The notes below the pieces were generated by a model, which saw only the letters and a program-made list of their open reading frames with translations, was not told the origin of the DNA and searched no databases. A DNA stretch of 64,000 nucleotides from Streptomyces sp. Z26 (GTDB taxonomy: Bacteria > Actinomycetota > Actinomycetes > Streptomycetales > Streptomycetaceae), in NCBI RefSeq assembly GCF_003665095.1, contig NZ_RCHV01000002.1, forward strand, positions 4,264,501-4,328,500, written 5' to 3'. Of this stretch, positions 42,409-51,028 are shown in pieces. Made by a program: the position numbers and the translations under genes. Each line of letters begins with the position of its first letter. Position 1 is the first letter of the stretch.

Positions 42409-43245
42409 TCAGCTCCCGCCCGGCCCGCGCTGCTGCCCCCGGTCCGGCCCCGGCGCCGTCCGCCAGAACTGCCGCTTGTCCACCTCCCGTACGAACACCC
42501 CGAGCCGCGCCAGCTCCTCGCGCAGCTCCCGCGCGTCCGCCGTGTCCGCGCCGGACTTCCGGAGCGTACGGTCGCGCGCCCTGAGCAGCGGGTCGGCGCC
42601 GGCGGGCAGCCCGGGGGCGTCGGGGACCCAGCGCCGGAACGCGTCGCGGTACGGGTCCTCGGCGGCCCAGCGGTAGCCGTACGAGGTGAACGCCGCCGCC
42701 AGCCGGCCCGCGTCCAAGTCGCACTCCTCGCGCGCCAGTTCCTCGCCCTCGTGGCCGAACACCACGAGCTGCTTACCGTCCCGGCACACCAGGCCGATCC
42801 GTTCGCGCGGGATGTCGCGCGACCTGTCCTCCCTGGTGAGGACGGTGCGTTCGGCCGACACGGACAGCGACAGCTCGTGGTGCAGGATGACGGCGCCGCC
42901 CAGCAGCCCCACCACCCCGCCCGCGCAGAGCGCGCCGACGGTGAGCCACGGCTGCGGCACCGAGCCCAGCAGCTCCAGCGGCCTCTCGAACGGGATGAGG
43001 GGGATCTCCACCAGCCGGTCCGCGAGCAGCGTCACCGCCCAGGCGAGTCCGGCGCCGAGCACGGTCAGGGCGTACGCGATCCAGTGCGGCTGCGCGAGCC
43101 GCGTGACCCCGCCGCGCTCGGTGCCACCGCCCGTACCCGTACCCTTGCCCGGGTCGGCGTCCGGTCCGGCCGTACGTGGCCGCTCCGGCTCCGGGCCGCT
43201 CGGCCCCCGGTTCTGCGGCTCCTGGTCCCTCGTCATGATCGACAC
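42409..43245 (-). CDS. YqeB-like membrane protein
   Basis: 278 residues. A polar N-terminus (1-50) leads to two membrane helices (IAYALTVLGAGLAWAVTLLA, WLTVGALCAGGVVGLLGGAVIL), then a PH-like soluble domain (VSAERTVLTREDRSRDIPRERIGLVCRDGKQLVVFG) and a C-terminal helical part ending VREVDKRQFWRTAPG. This matches my recollection of the YqeB family (B. subtilis name), function unknown. The start may be the first ATG or the ATG three codons later. Confidence 0.7.
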   Translation of the reverse strand: MSIMTRDQEPQNRGPSGPEPERPRTAGPDADPGKGTGTGGGTERGGVTRLAQPHWIAYALTVLGAGLAWAVTLLADRLVEIPLIPFERPLELLGSVPQPWLTVGALCAGGVVGLLGGAVILHHELSLSVSAERTVLTREDRSRDIPRERIGLVCRDGKQLVVFGHEGEELAREECDLDAGRLAAAFTSYGYRWAAEDPYRDAFRRWVPDAPGLPAGADPLLRARDRTLRKSGADTADARELREELARLGVFVREVDKRQFWRTAPGPDRGQQRGPGGS

Positions 43246-43524
43246 TCATCCGTCTCCGGCTCGGCGCGTGCTGCGGCCGGTCGCGTCCGGTGTTCCGGCG
43301 CGTCCGGTGTTCCCCGTCGAACGTAGGAGCCGTGCGCCGCGCGGACCATCGGCCGGGAGCAGCCCGCCGGGTGCCGAAAGTCGTACGCGCGGGCCGCGCC
43401 GTCATCCGAAGGTGAACCCGCACGGAGGTGAACCCGCACGGCCCGTGCGCGGACCCGAACTCCCGCGCCCCGTATGCCCCGACCCGTACCGGCCCATGGT
43501 GGTGCGGGCACCGCGTGCGCGCCG

Positions 43525-43530
43525 TAGGGT
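43525..43530 (+). promoter_or_regulatory. -10 box upstream of the metallo-hydrolase
   Basis: TAGGGT, 31 bases before the GTG start. The -35 region is weak. Confidence 0.35.
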
Positions 43531-43561
43531 GTCCTCTCCCCGAGCCGCAGGAGCCGCCGCC

Positions 43562-44641
43562 GTGACGTGCCCGCCCCCTCGTGACCCGCGCGCCGACGGC
43601 ACCTCGCGCCGCCGCTTCGGACGGCTGGCCGCCGGACTCGGCCTCGCCACGGGCGTGGCCGCCACCTCGGCGGGCGCCCGCGCCACGGACACGTACGGCG
43701 TCACGGAGACGTACGGCGTCACGGACACGTACGGCGGAGGGGGCGGCGCGAGGAGGGGCGCACCGTACGGCGCGGGCGGCGACCCGCAGGCGCACTACGC
43801 CCACGCGCGCCGCCTCGCCGGGAACGACCCCGTCCTGCGCGCCATCATGACGGCGCTCACCCCGGACTACGAGCTGCCCCGCCCGCCCGCGCAACCCCCG
43901 CTGCGCCTCTTCGACAACCTCGTGCTGCTCAGCGCCGGTTGGGTCTCCGCCCTGGCCGTGCTCACGGACGACGGCATCGTGCTGCTCGACGCCCTCGCCA
44001 CCCCGGAGGAGGCCGAGACGGTGCTGCTCCCCGGCCTGCGGGAGGTGGGCGCGGACCCGGCGGCGATCCGGTACGTCGCCGTCACCCACGGCCACCCCGA
44101 CCACTACGGCGCCGCCCGCCACCTCGCCGAGCGCTACGGCGCCCGCGTCCTGATGTCCCCCGCCGACTGGGACCTCGTCGCCCGCACCGGCCCGGCGCAC
44201 GCCCCCGTACGCGACCTCGACCTGGCCGACGGGCAGCGGCTCACCCTGGGCGGCACCACGATCCGCTTCCACCACACGCCCGGCCACACGCCGGGCACCG
44301 TCTCACCGATCCTTCCCGTACGGGCGGGCCGCGAGCGCCGTACGGCGATGCTGTGGGGCGGCGCCAACCCGCCGGAGAGCCGTGCGGAACTGGCCGCGTA
44401 CCTGGAGTCCCTGCGTACCTTCCGGCACCGGATGCGGCTCGCGGGCGTCGACGTGGAACTCTCCAACCACCCCAACGACCACGGGCTCGAACGCGCCGCC
44501 CGACTCCGCGCCGACCCGTCCGGGCCGAACCCGTTCGTGCTCGGCCGCCGCCGTACGGACCGCTTCATGGCGGTCATGACGGCGATGCTGCGCGGCCGGT
44601 ACGCGGCGGCCCCCGCGCCGGGCCGACCGGCGGCGCCCTGA
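43562..44641 (+). CDS. Tat-exported B3-type metallo-beta-lactamase-fold hydrolase
   Basis: 359 residues. A twin-arginine signal (RRRFGRLAAGLGLATG, cleavage near SAGARA) is followed by a short linker with three TYGVT-type repeats and the metallo-hydrolase domain. The zinc ligands are HGHPDH, the His in HTPGHTPGT and a His in LSNHPNDHG, which is the subclass B3 arrangement. LFDNLVLLSAGWVSALAVLTDDGIVLLDAL is typical of B3-like proteins. It could hydrolyse beta-lactams or lactones; activity is not predictable from motifs. The GTG start follows AGGAG. Confidence 0.85.
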   Translation: MTCPPPRDPRADGTSRRRFGRLAAGLGLATGVAATSAGARATDTYGVTETYGVTDTYGGGGGARRGAPYGAGGDPQAHYAHARRLAGNDPVLRAIMTALTPDYELPRPPAQPPLRLFDNLVLLSAGWVSALAVLTDDGIVLLDALATPEEAETVLLPGLREVGADPAAIRYVAVTHGHPDHYGAARHLAERYGARVLMSPADWDLVARTGPAHAPVRDLDLADGQRLTLGGTTIRFHHTPGHTPGTVSPILPVRAGRERRTAMLWGGANPPESRAELAAYLESLRTFRHRMRLAGVDVELSNHPNDHGLERAARLRADPSGPNPFVLGRRRTDRFMAVMTAMLRGRYAAAPAPGRPAAP

Positions 44642-44807
44642 CCGCCACCTCACCTCCGGCCCGGCCGGCGCACGTACCGCCCCGACCGGTGTACGAGGGG
44701 CGCCCGGCGGGTGCCGTACGCGCGTCGGGCCGTCCCGCCGGTACGGCGTCGTCTTTCCCACGCCCGACGCGGACAACCGATCGGCCCGGACCTCCGTCCT
44801 CCCGTAC

Positions 44808-45896
44808 ATGGCAGACCCCACCTCGGAAGCACCGCGCGGCCCCCTCGCGGAACCGTTCCCCGAACCGTCCGCCGGGCGGCCCACCCGTGGCCCCGCCCCG
44901 TCCGGCGGCCCCGGCGCCCGGCCGTACCACGGGCCGAACCGTGGGCCGTACTGCGGACAGGGCGCCACGCCGTACGCCCTCGCGGGCTGCCAGGGCACGC
45001 CGGTCGGCGGGCACCCCGCGTGCCTGGCGCACCTCGACGAGGCCGACCGCGCCGCGTACCTCGCCGCCCTCACCCCCGGCGCCGACCTCGACCACCGCGG
45101 CACGCCGTTCACCCAGGCCCTGCTCGACCGGCTGCTCGCCGCCGTCCACGACGACGCGGAGCGTCGTCCGCGCACCGGCGCCGCCTCGTTCGCCGGGGCG
45201 GTCTTCGCGGGCGACGTGGACTTCCGCGGTACGGCGTTCACGGGTGCCGCCGACTTCGACGACGCCACGTTCACCGGCCGCGCCGACCTGCACGGGACAT
45301 GGTTCGGCGCCGCCGCCCACTTCACGGACGCGCGCTTCGGCGGCGCCGCCGACCTCGCGGGCGCGGCCTTCCACGGCGAGGCGCACCTCGGCGCGCGGTT
45401 CGGCGGTGACGCGCACTTCGGCGGCGCGCAGTTCGGCGCCCGCGTCCGCTTCGACCGGGCCCGCTTCGGCGCGGCGCGGCGGCTGGGGCCGCTGGTGTGC
45501 GGCGGCACCGTACGGCTCGACGGCGCCGAGTTCGGCGCGCCCGTGACGGTGGAGATCGCGGCGGCGGGCGTGTCGTTCCGGCGTACGCGCTGGGAGGCCC
45601 CGGCGGCGCTGCGGCTGCGCCGCGCGACCGTCGACCTGGCGGGCGCGGTGTTGGAGCACCCGGTCACCCTGGTGACGTACCCCCGCCCGTTCACCGGTCC
45701 GCTGGGCGACGACATGGGGGAGGAGCCGCTGGCCGACCGGGACGCGCAGGTGCACGTACGGTCCCTCGACGGGGTGGACGCCGCCCGGCTGACCCTGACG
45801 GACGCGGACCTGACGGGCTGCCCCCTCACGGGCGTCGTCCACCTCGCGGACCTCCGGCTGGAGGACACGGCGGAACTGCGCGCGCTGACGGGGTGA
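44808..45896 (+). CDS. pentapeptide-repeat protein, apparently C-terminally shortened
   Basis: 362 residues. After a Pro/Gly-rich leader and a Cys pair region (GPYCGQGATPYALAGCQG, HPACLAHL), residues about 130-250 form pentapeptide repeats of the A(D/H)F type (AASFAGAVFAGDVDFRGTAFTGAADFDDATF), predicting a quadrilateral beta-helix. The protein stops soon after HLADLRLEDTAEL. Streptomyces relatives I remember continue with a further region containing membrane helices, so this copy may be truncated. Function unknown. Confidence 0.75.
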   Translation: MADPTSEAPRGPLAEPFPEPSAGRPTRGPAPSGGPGARPYHGPNRGPYCGQGATPYALAGCQGTPVGGHPACLAHLDEADRAAYLAALTPGADLDHRGTPFTQALLDRLLAAVHDDAERRPRTGAASFAGAVFAGDVDFRGTAFTGAADFDDATFTGRADLHGTWFGAAAHFTDARFGGAADLAGAAFHGEAHLGARFGGDAHFGGAQFGARVRFDRARFGAARRLGPLVCGGTVRLDGAEFGAPVTVEIAAAGVSFRRTRWEAPAALRLRRATVDLAGAVLEHPVTLVTYPRPFTGPLGDDMGEEPLADRDAQVHVRSLDGVDAARLTLTDADLTGCPLTGVVHLADLRLEDTAELRALTG

Positions 45897-46075
45897 GGGC
45901 GGCGGAGGGGCGTGCCGATCGGCGGCTCACGGGGTGACCGGCTCACGGGCTGGCCGACTCACGTGCTCACGGGGCTCGCCGGAAAGCATGCGGCGATGGC
46001 GGACAATTCTGGCGCCGACTTGCTGTCACGGCACGGGGGTTCCGGATTCCGCCGCCGGTCCTACGCTGCGTGCGC

Positions 46076-46828
46076 ATGGACCTCACCACGGCGCTGGCCC
46101 TCTTCGGCGCGGTCACCGGTGCCGGGAGCCTCGGCTGGACGATGTGGAGCCACCGCCTCACCGGCGGGCGCGTACGGGTGTCCGCACAGCAGATCCGCGT
46201 GGACGACCACTGGCTGATCACCACCAGCGTCACCAACACGGGACGGCTCGACGTGGAGGTGATCGGCTACATGGTCTGGCTCCACCACCACAACAACCGC
46301 CTGCGCAGGCCCCGTTGGCGACTCCGCCTGGGCAGGGACCTCGGCTTCCGCGAGGCGTGGACGACGACGTCGGCGTTCCACCCCTCGGTGGTGATCACGG
46401 CGCCGGTGTCCTTCGACGTGGATGACGAGCACCACGAGTTCCCGTACGTCCTCAAGGCGGGCACCGTCTCGCACCTGCCGGAAGTCATTTTCGAGGCGCT
46501 CGACTTCGTCTCCGGCAGGCTGCGCGTCGCCGTACGGTTCGGAGCGCACCGTCCGATCGAGGAGCCCGTACGCGACGCCGGCGCCCTCCGGCCCCGGTCC
46601 TCGACGGCCTCAACGACGCCCACCCGGGCCCGTGGTCGATCCGCCTCGGCCGCGGCCAGCCCTGCCCTCGGCCCCGCCGGGTCCGTGCTCCCAGGTCCTG
46701 TCGTGATCCTAGGGTCTGCCCATCGGCAGCTCGGAGATGCCCGGGCTCCGCCGCATCGTCTGCCGCGTCTCGTACAGGCCCGCCGACGCCGGACACGACG
46801 GCGCCCAGCACGCCGAGCACGGTGCTGA
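46076..46828 (+). CDS. membrane-anchored hypothetical protein, probably frameshifted near the end
   Basis: 250 residues as read. One N-terminal membrane helix (TTALALFGAVTGAGSLGWTMW) is followed by a beta-rich cytoplasmic domain (WLITTSVTNTGRLDVEVIGYMVWL, EFPYVLKAGTVSHLPEVIFEAL). Up to about 46590 the codons are strongly G/C-ending. After that this bias moves to another frame (reading PVLDGLNDAHPGPWSIRLGRGQP), which indicates a one-base deletion. The true C-terminus is therefore lost or altered. It has an ATG start without a clear ribosome-binding site. Confidence 0.55.
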   Translation: MDLTTALALFGAVTGAGSLGWTMWSHRLTGGRVRVSAQQIRVDDHWLITTSVTNTGRLDVEVIGYMVWLHHHNNRLRRPRWRLRLGRDLGFREAWTTTSAFHPSVVITAPVSFDVDDEHHEFPYVLKAGTVSHLPEVIFEALDFVSGRLRVAVRFGAHRPIEEPVRDAGALRPRSSTASTTPTRARGRSASAAASPALGPAGSVLPGPVVILGSAHRQLGDARAPPHRLPRLVQARRRRTRRRPARRARC

Positions 46829-46889
46829 CCAGGGCATTGGTGGAGGGGCCGTGCCGCGGAACGCAGCCGGGTCGTGCCTGCCCGGTCAC
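46709..46889 (-). pseudogene. remnant of a small membrane protein gene
   Basis: On the minus strand a hydrophobic segment (NALVSTVLGVLGAVVSGVGG) in one frame is continued in a second frame by LYETRQTMRRSPGISELPMGRP and a stop. In both parts nearly every codon ends in G or C. A frameshift near 46790 separates them. The family is not recognised. It overlaps the end of the rightward hypothetical gene. Confidence 0.4.
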
Positions 46890-46924
46890 CGCTTGTGAGG
46901 AACGCCTTCGGCCGGGATCTGCGT

Positions 46925-47187
46925 TCAGAGCTCCTCGAAGGGCGGGATGATCCGTACGACGACGATCAGGCCCGCACGCGGGAAGGAGAACCATCCTCCC
47001 GCCGCGTCCATGCGCCGTAGTCCGCCCGGCCGGGGGCGTCGCCGAAGTCGCTCACATCCACGCCCGTCGCGGCCAGTTCGACGAGCTGCGAGGTCAGACG
47101 TTCCACCTCCGACACCACGTACGTCGGCACCCCGCCGGCGACGTGGGCGTGGTCCGGGTCGTACTCCCAGCGCCAGCCGCCGCTCAC
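46925..47187 (-). pseudogene. frameshifted RelE/ParE-like small gene (toxin-like partner)
   Basis: The frame starting GTG at 47187 reads WRWEYDPDHAHVAGG, YVVSEVERLTSQLVELAATG, VDVSDFGD and then degenerates. The adjacent frame continues with GGWFSFPRAGLIVVVRIIPP and FEEL before a stop. Together they give the length and beta-strand ending of RelE/ParE-like proteins found next to DUF6247 genes. The shift lies near 46995-47010. The start overlaps the stop of the upstream gene (GTGA). Confidence 0.6.
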
Positions 47188-47546
47188 CGCGGCGTCAGCG
47201 CGAGCGCCGCGTGGGCCTCGTCGAGGAGGCGGCCGATCTCGGACGCCGCCTTCCGCGCCTCCGACGCGTAGCCGGACGCCGCCAACTCCTCCCAGTGCCG
47301 GAGTCTTGCGGCGAGGTCCGGCTGTCGCTGGATGTGGACGTAGACGGCCCACTGCGCGATGAAGCGCTGCAACGGCGCGAGGTCCGCTCCCTGCCGGGAC
47401 TGGTCCGCCGCTTGGTCGAGCTCGCGGGTGTAGGCCGGGAGCGAGGCGGGCGCGATCTGCGCCAAGGCCTGGCGCAGACCGGACACGGTGGCGGGCGGCT
47501 CGGGCACGAGAGGCTGCCCGGCGGCGGAGGTCAGGGCTTCTCCCAT
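47184..47546 (-). CDS. DUF6247-type small protein, possible antitoxin-like partner
   Basis: 120 residues, all-helical by appearance: VSGLRQALAQIAPASLPAYTRELDQAA, LAPLQRFIAQWAVYVHIQRQPDLAARLRHWEEL and ARKAASEIGRLLDEAHAAL. The pattern LRxALAxIAPxxLP with WAxxVxIxRxP corresponds to what I remember as DUF6247. It is translationally coupled to the frameshifted RelE-like frame downstream. Such pairs look like toxin-antitoxin modules, but the activity is not established to my knowledge. The start is the ATG at 47546. Confidence 0.65.
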   Translation of the reverse strand: MGEALTSAAGQPLVPEPPATVSGLRQALAQIAPASLPAYTRELDQAADQSRQGADLAPLQRFIAQWAVYVHIQRQPDLAARLRHWEELAASGYASEARKAASEIGRLLDEAHAALALTPR

Positions 47547-47641
47547 GGGTGAGAGTGTGCTGCCTGCGGCCAGCGTACCGAGTGGGATCAGCCGTCCGCC
47601 GCCCGAACGGGTGACGCACCCGTCACCTGCCGGGGCCGGTG

Positions 47642-48307
47642 CTACCCCTCCGCCGGGGCCACGCCCACGGGGCAGCTCACGCCCGTGCCGCCGATGCCGC
47701 AGTAGCCCGAGGGGTTCTTGTCCAGGTACTGCTGGTGGTAGGGCTCCGCCGGGTAGAAGGTCCGGGGCGCCGCCGGGAGGATCTCCGTGGTGATCTCGCC
47801 GTAGCCCGAGTTCGCGAGGACCTTCTGGTACGCGTCGCGGGACGCCTCGGCCGTCGACTGCTGGGACGGGCTGTGGGTGTAGACCGCCGAACGGTACTGC
47901 GTGCCCACGTCGTTGCCCTGGCGGAAGCCCTGCGTCGGGTCGTGCGACTCCCAGAACAGCTTCAGCAGCGCTTCGTACGAGACCTTCGCCGGGTCGAAGA
48001 CGACACGGACCGCCTCGGTGTGACCGGTGAGGCCCGAGCAGACCTCCTCGTACGTGGGGTGCTCTGTGTGGCCTCCCTGGTAGCCCACGAGGGTCGTCCA
48101 CACGCCCTCCGTCTGCCAGAACTTGCGCTCGGCGCCCCAGAAGCAGCCCAGCCCGAAGTCGGCCGTCTCCAGGTGCTCCGGGTACGGGCCGAGCAGCGCG
48201 TTGCCCAGGACCGTGTGCCGGTCCTCGACCGCGTACGTCGGGGCCGGGCGGCCCGGCAGCGCCTCGTCGGGCGTCGGGAGGTGGGACTTGTGGCGGCCGA
48301 AGATCAT
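47642..48307 (-). CDS. msrA: peptide-methionine (S)-S-oxide reductase
   Basis: 221 residues. The catalytic motif GCFWGAERKFW is present, with GYQGGHTEHPTYEEVCSG and the C-terminal CGIGGTGVSCPVG carrying resolving-type cysteines. It repairs methionine-S-sulfoxide in proteins in the cytosol. A 35-residue N-terminal extension before the core is usual for this MsrA branch. It has an ATG start. Confidence 0.95.
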   Translation of the reverse strand: MIFGRHKSHLPTPDEALPGRPAPTYAVEDRHTVLGNALLGPYPEHLETADFGLGCFWGAERKFWQTEGVWTTLVGYQGGHTEHPTYEEVCSGLTGHTEAVRVVFDPAKVSYEALLKLFWESHDPTQGFRQGNDVGTQYRSAVYTHSPSQQSTAEASRDAYQKVLANSGYGEITTEILPAAPRTFYPAEPYHQQYLDKNPSGYCGIGGTGVSCPVGVAPAEG

Positions 48308-48493
48308 GGTGGCTCCCGTGGGGCGTACGGAAAGGGCAGCGTCCGTTCAACGAGCGTGCCGCGCCCCGAATTCCCCCGCCGCGCCGCGGAACGGCGGGAA
48401 CGTTCCCGAACGCCCCGGAACGGTCGCGGACAGCCGGGAACGGTCAGGAACGGCCCGGAGCGGTCCGGTCCGTGCGCGGTCCCGCCGGGGTGG

Positions 48494-48790
48494 TCAGTCC
48501 GCGCGCTCGGTCTTGTCGGCCGTCACCCGTTCCGCGTCCGCGGTCTCGGCCGCGTCCCGGCCGGAGTCGCCCGCCGCCGCGTCCCCGTTGGACCCGCCGC
48601 GAGGCTCCTCCGGCGTCTCCTCGAAGTCGATCTTCTTCATCTCCTTCGTCATCGACTTCATCAGCATCCACACCGCGAGACCGATGACCGCGAAGACGAT
48701 GAAGCCGAGGACACCGGGCGTCACCTTGTTCTCGTCCAGCTCCTTCGCCAGGGGGAGAAGCAGGACCGCGCTGCTCTGCGTCGCACTCAT
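48494..48790 (-). CDS. small membrane protein downstream of mca
   Basis: 98 residues: a polar N-terminus (LAKELDENKVTPGVLG), one membrane helix (FIVFAVIGLAVWMLM), a basic stretch (KSMTKEMKKIDFEE) and an acidic Ala-rich tail. It begins 3 bases after the mca stop, so it is co-transcribed and possibly coupled. Neighbouring Streptomyces genomes keep the same pair as I recall. Function unknown. Confidence 0.8.
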   Translation of the reverse strand: MSATQSSAVLLLPLAKELDENKVTPGVLGFIVFAVIGLAVWMLMKSMTKEMKKIDFEETPEEPRGGSNGDAAAGDSGRDAAETADAERVTADKTERAD

Positions 48791-48793
48791 ACG

Positions 48794-49666
48794 TCAATTC
48801 TCGCGGATGCCCGCGAAGAGGTCGTCCTCGGGGAGGGAGGTGTCGACGAGGGACTTCGCGAGCTCGTACTCCTCGGTCGGCCAGATCTCCCGCTGGACGT
48901 CCAGCGGGACGCGGAACCAGCCGCCGTCGGGGTCGATCTGCGTCGCGTGCGCGATCAGTGCCTTGTCGCGGATCTCGAAGAAGTCGGCGCAGGGCACGAA
49001 CGTGGTGAGCGTGCGCTCCTTCGCCCGCATCTTCTCCCAGCGCTCCAGCCACTCCCCGTACGGCGACTCCATGCCGCGGGCCAGCAGCCCCTCGTGCAGG
49101 GCGATGGTGCGGGGGCGGTTGAAGCCCTGGTTGAAGTACAGCTTCTGGGGCTGCCAGGCGGGACCGGCGTCGGGGTAGCGCTCCGGGTCGCCGGCGGCGT
49201 CGAAGGCGACCGCGGAGATCTTGTACGTCATGATGTGGTCCGGGTGCGGATAGCCGCCGTTCTCGTCGTACGTGGTGATCACGTGCGGCTTGAACTCGCG
49301 GATCAGCTTCACCAGCGCGCCCGCCGCCTCGTCCACGTCCTGGAGTGCGAAGCAGCCCTCCGGCAGCGGCGGCAGCGGGTCGCCCTCGGGGAGGCCCGAG
49401 TCGACGAAGCCCAACCAGGACTGCTTCACCCCGAGGATCTCCCGGGCCTCGTCCATCTCCTTCTTGCGGACCTCGTGGATGTGCTCCTCGATGTAAGGGT
49501 CGCCCTGGAGCCGGGGGTTGAGGATGGAGCCACGCTCGCCGCCCGTGCAGGTGGCGACCAGCACGTCCACCCCCTCGGACACGTACTTCGCCATGGTCGC
49601 GGCACCCTTGCTCGACTCGTCGTCGGGGTGCGCGTGCACGGCCATCAGTCGCAGCTGTTCAGTCAA
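48794..49666 (-). CDS. mca: mycothiol S-conjugate amidase
   Basis: 290 residues of the LmbE/MshB-like zinc hydrolase family. It cleaves mycothiol-toxin conjugates to mercapturic acids. Zinc motif VHAHPDDESS at residues 10-19, and YPHPDHIMTYKIS with the third His and catalytic partners. TGGERGSILNP and the Lys in WQPQKLYFNQG fit Mca more than MshB. It is first of a two-gene operon and divergent from the DUF4307 gene. Confidence 0.95.
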   Translation of the reverse strand: MTEQLRLMAVHAHPDDESSKGAATMAKYVSEGVDVLVATCTGGERGSILNPRLQGDPYIEEHIHEVRKKEMDEAREILGVKQSWLGFVDSGLPEGDPLPPLPEGCFALQDVDEAAGALVKLIREFKPHVITTYDENGGYPHPDHIMTYKISAVAFDAAGDPERYPDAGPAWQPQKLYFNQGFNRPRTIALHEGLLARGMESPYGEWLERWEKMRAKERTLTTFVPCADFFEIRDKALIAHATQIDPDGGWFRVPLDVQREIWPTEEYELAKSLVDTSLPEDDLFAGIREN

Positions 49667-49762
49667 GACCCGATCCTCGTCATCTCGTCACTTCAGACGG
49701 CTTCTATAGTGACCGCACCAGCACCCTGGTCTATTCCCCCGCCCAGACCGAAGGCTCAGGAC

Positions 49763-50173
49763 ATGGTTGCAGCGCAGCAGACACCGCCCGAGGGTCGGTA
49801 CGGCCGCTCCGCCGACGCCCGTGCGGACCGCACGCTGAGGACCGTCGGCCTCGTGCTGGGTGTGCTGGCGCTGGCGCTGGTCGGCTGGTTCGGATTCTCC
49901 TACGTCTCGGGTGCGGATGTCAGCGGAGAACTGATCAAGTTCAAGGTGGTCTCGGACGATTCGGTCGAGGCGCATCTGGAGATCCGCAAGGACTCGGACG
50001 TGCGCGGGGTGTGCACGCTGCGGGCGATGGACAAGGAGGACGGCGAGGTCGGGCGCAAGGACGTGCGGGTCGACGGCGACGAGAGCCGCGTCGACACCGT
50101 GGTCACGATGCGTACGACGGGGCTCGCCGCCAGTGTCGAGCTGGTCAACTGCGAGTCGGTACGGGAGAACTGA
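49763..50173 (+). CDS. DUF4307 membrane protein
   Basis: 136 residues: a polar N-terminus, one membrane helix (TVGLVLGVLALALVGWFGF), and an extracytoplasmic beta domain (ELIKFKVVSDDSVEAHLEIRKDSDVRGVCTLRAMDKEDGEVG) with two Cys that may pair. Conserved between mca and greA in actinobacteria, function unknown. A TATAGT element 59 bases upstream may be its -10 box. Confidence 0.85.
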   Translation: MVAAQQTPPEGRYGRSADARADRTLRTVGLVLGVLALALVGWFGFSYVSGADVSGELIKFKVVSDDSVEAHLEIRKDSDVRGVCTLRAMDKEDGEVGRKDVRVDGDESRVDTVVTMRTTGLAASVELVNCESVREN

Positions 50174-50372
50174 GGCGCGGTTCCCCGCGCGGGGTCCGCA
50201 ACGTCCGTTCCGTGGGCGTCCGATGACGGGAAGTGTCTCCGTGCTGACTTTCTGTTTCTCCTTCTTCCCTTTTCCGCCGTAATTGTTAGGCTCGTAGTTT
50301 CCGCCCGCCCACCCAGGCGCAGCCTGTTGGGTAGGGCGTTGCTTATATCCCAGCACCGACGAGGAGCGACCT

Positions 50373-50870
50373 GTGACCCAGACGAGCGACAGCGTCACCT
50401 GGCTGACCCAGGAGGCGTACGACCAGCTCAAGGCCGAGCTGGAGTACCTGTCGGGTCCTGCACGCACCGAGATCGCCAAGAAGATCGAGGCGGCTCGTGA
50501 GGAGGGCGACCTCCGGGAGAACGGCGGATACCACGCGGCCAAGGAGGAGCAGGGCAAGCAGGAGCTGCGCGTGCGGCAGCTCACGCAGCTGCTCGAGTCC
50601 GCGAAGGTGGGGGAGGCGCCCGCCGACACCGGCGTGGTCGCGCCCGGCATGGTCGTGACCATCGCGTTCGACGGCGACGAGAGCGACACCATGACCTTCC
50701 TGCTGGCCTCGCGCGAGTACGCCAGCTCGGACGTCGAGACGTACTCGCCGCAGTCCCCGCTGGGCGCGGGTGTGAACGGCAAGAAGGTCGGCGCCGACGC
50801 CGAGTACGAGCTGCCGAACGGGAAGATGGCATCGGTGCGGATCATGGACGCCAAGCCCTACCAGGGGTGA
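50373..50870 (+). CDS. greA: transcription elongation factor GreA
   Basis: 165 residues. The N-terminal coiled coil contains EGDLRENGGYHAAKEEQGKQE with the acidic tip that enters the RNA polymerase secondary channel. The C-terminal FKBP-like domain includes VEYSP-type YSPQSPLGAGVNGKKVG. It rescues backtracked polymerase. The GTG start has GAGGAG upstream. A pyrimidine-rich tract (50246-50279) precedes it in the leader. Confidence 0.95.
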   Translation: MTQTSDSVTWLTQEAYDQLKAELEYLSGPARTEIAKKIEAAREEGDLRENGGYHAAKEEQGKQELRVRQLTQLLESAKVGEAPADTGVVAPGMVVTIAFDGDESDTMTFLLASREYASSDVETYSPQSPLGAGVNGKKVGADAEYELPNGKMASVRIMDAKPYQG

Positions 50871-50908
50871 GCACCGTCGGAGACGGCCGCCGCGGATGAG
50901 GCGGTGGT

Positions 50909-50943
50909 GAGGGGCCGGGCGCGCGGGGCGTGCCCGGCCCCTC
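50909..50943. terminator. bidirectional hairpin after greA
   Basis: Perfect 12-base arms (GAGGGGCCGGGC / GCCCGGCCCCTC) with an 11-base loop between greA and the convergent ABC permease gene. Confidence 0.75.
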
Positions 50944-51028
50944 CGCGTCCGGTGCGGGTGCCGCGCCGCGCTGTGGAGCGCCCCGCTGTGGACCGCCGCG
51001 CCGCGCGGGTTCCCGTGGCCCCACGCCG

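Noticed and set aside
46708..46719. CCTAGGGTCTGC, also found at about 58789-58800.
   Set aside because: A shared 12-mer is expected many times by chance in 64 kb, and the contexts are unrelated.
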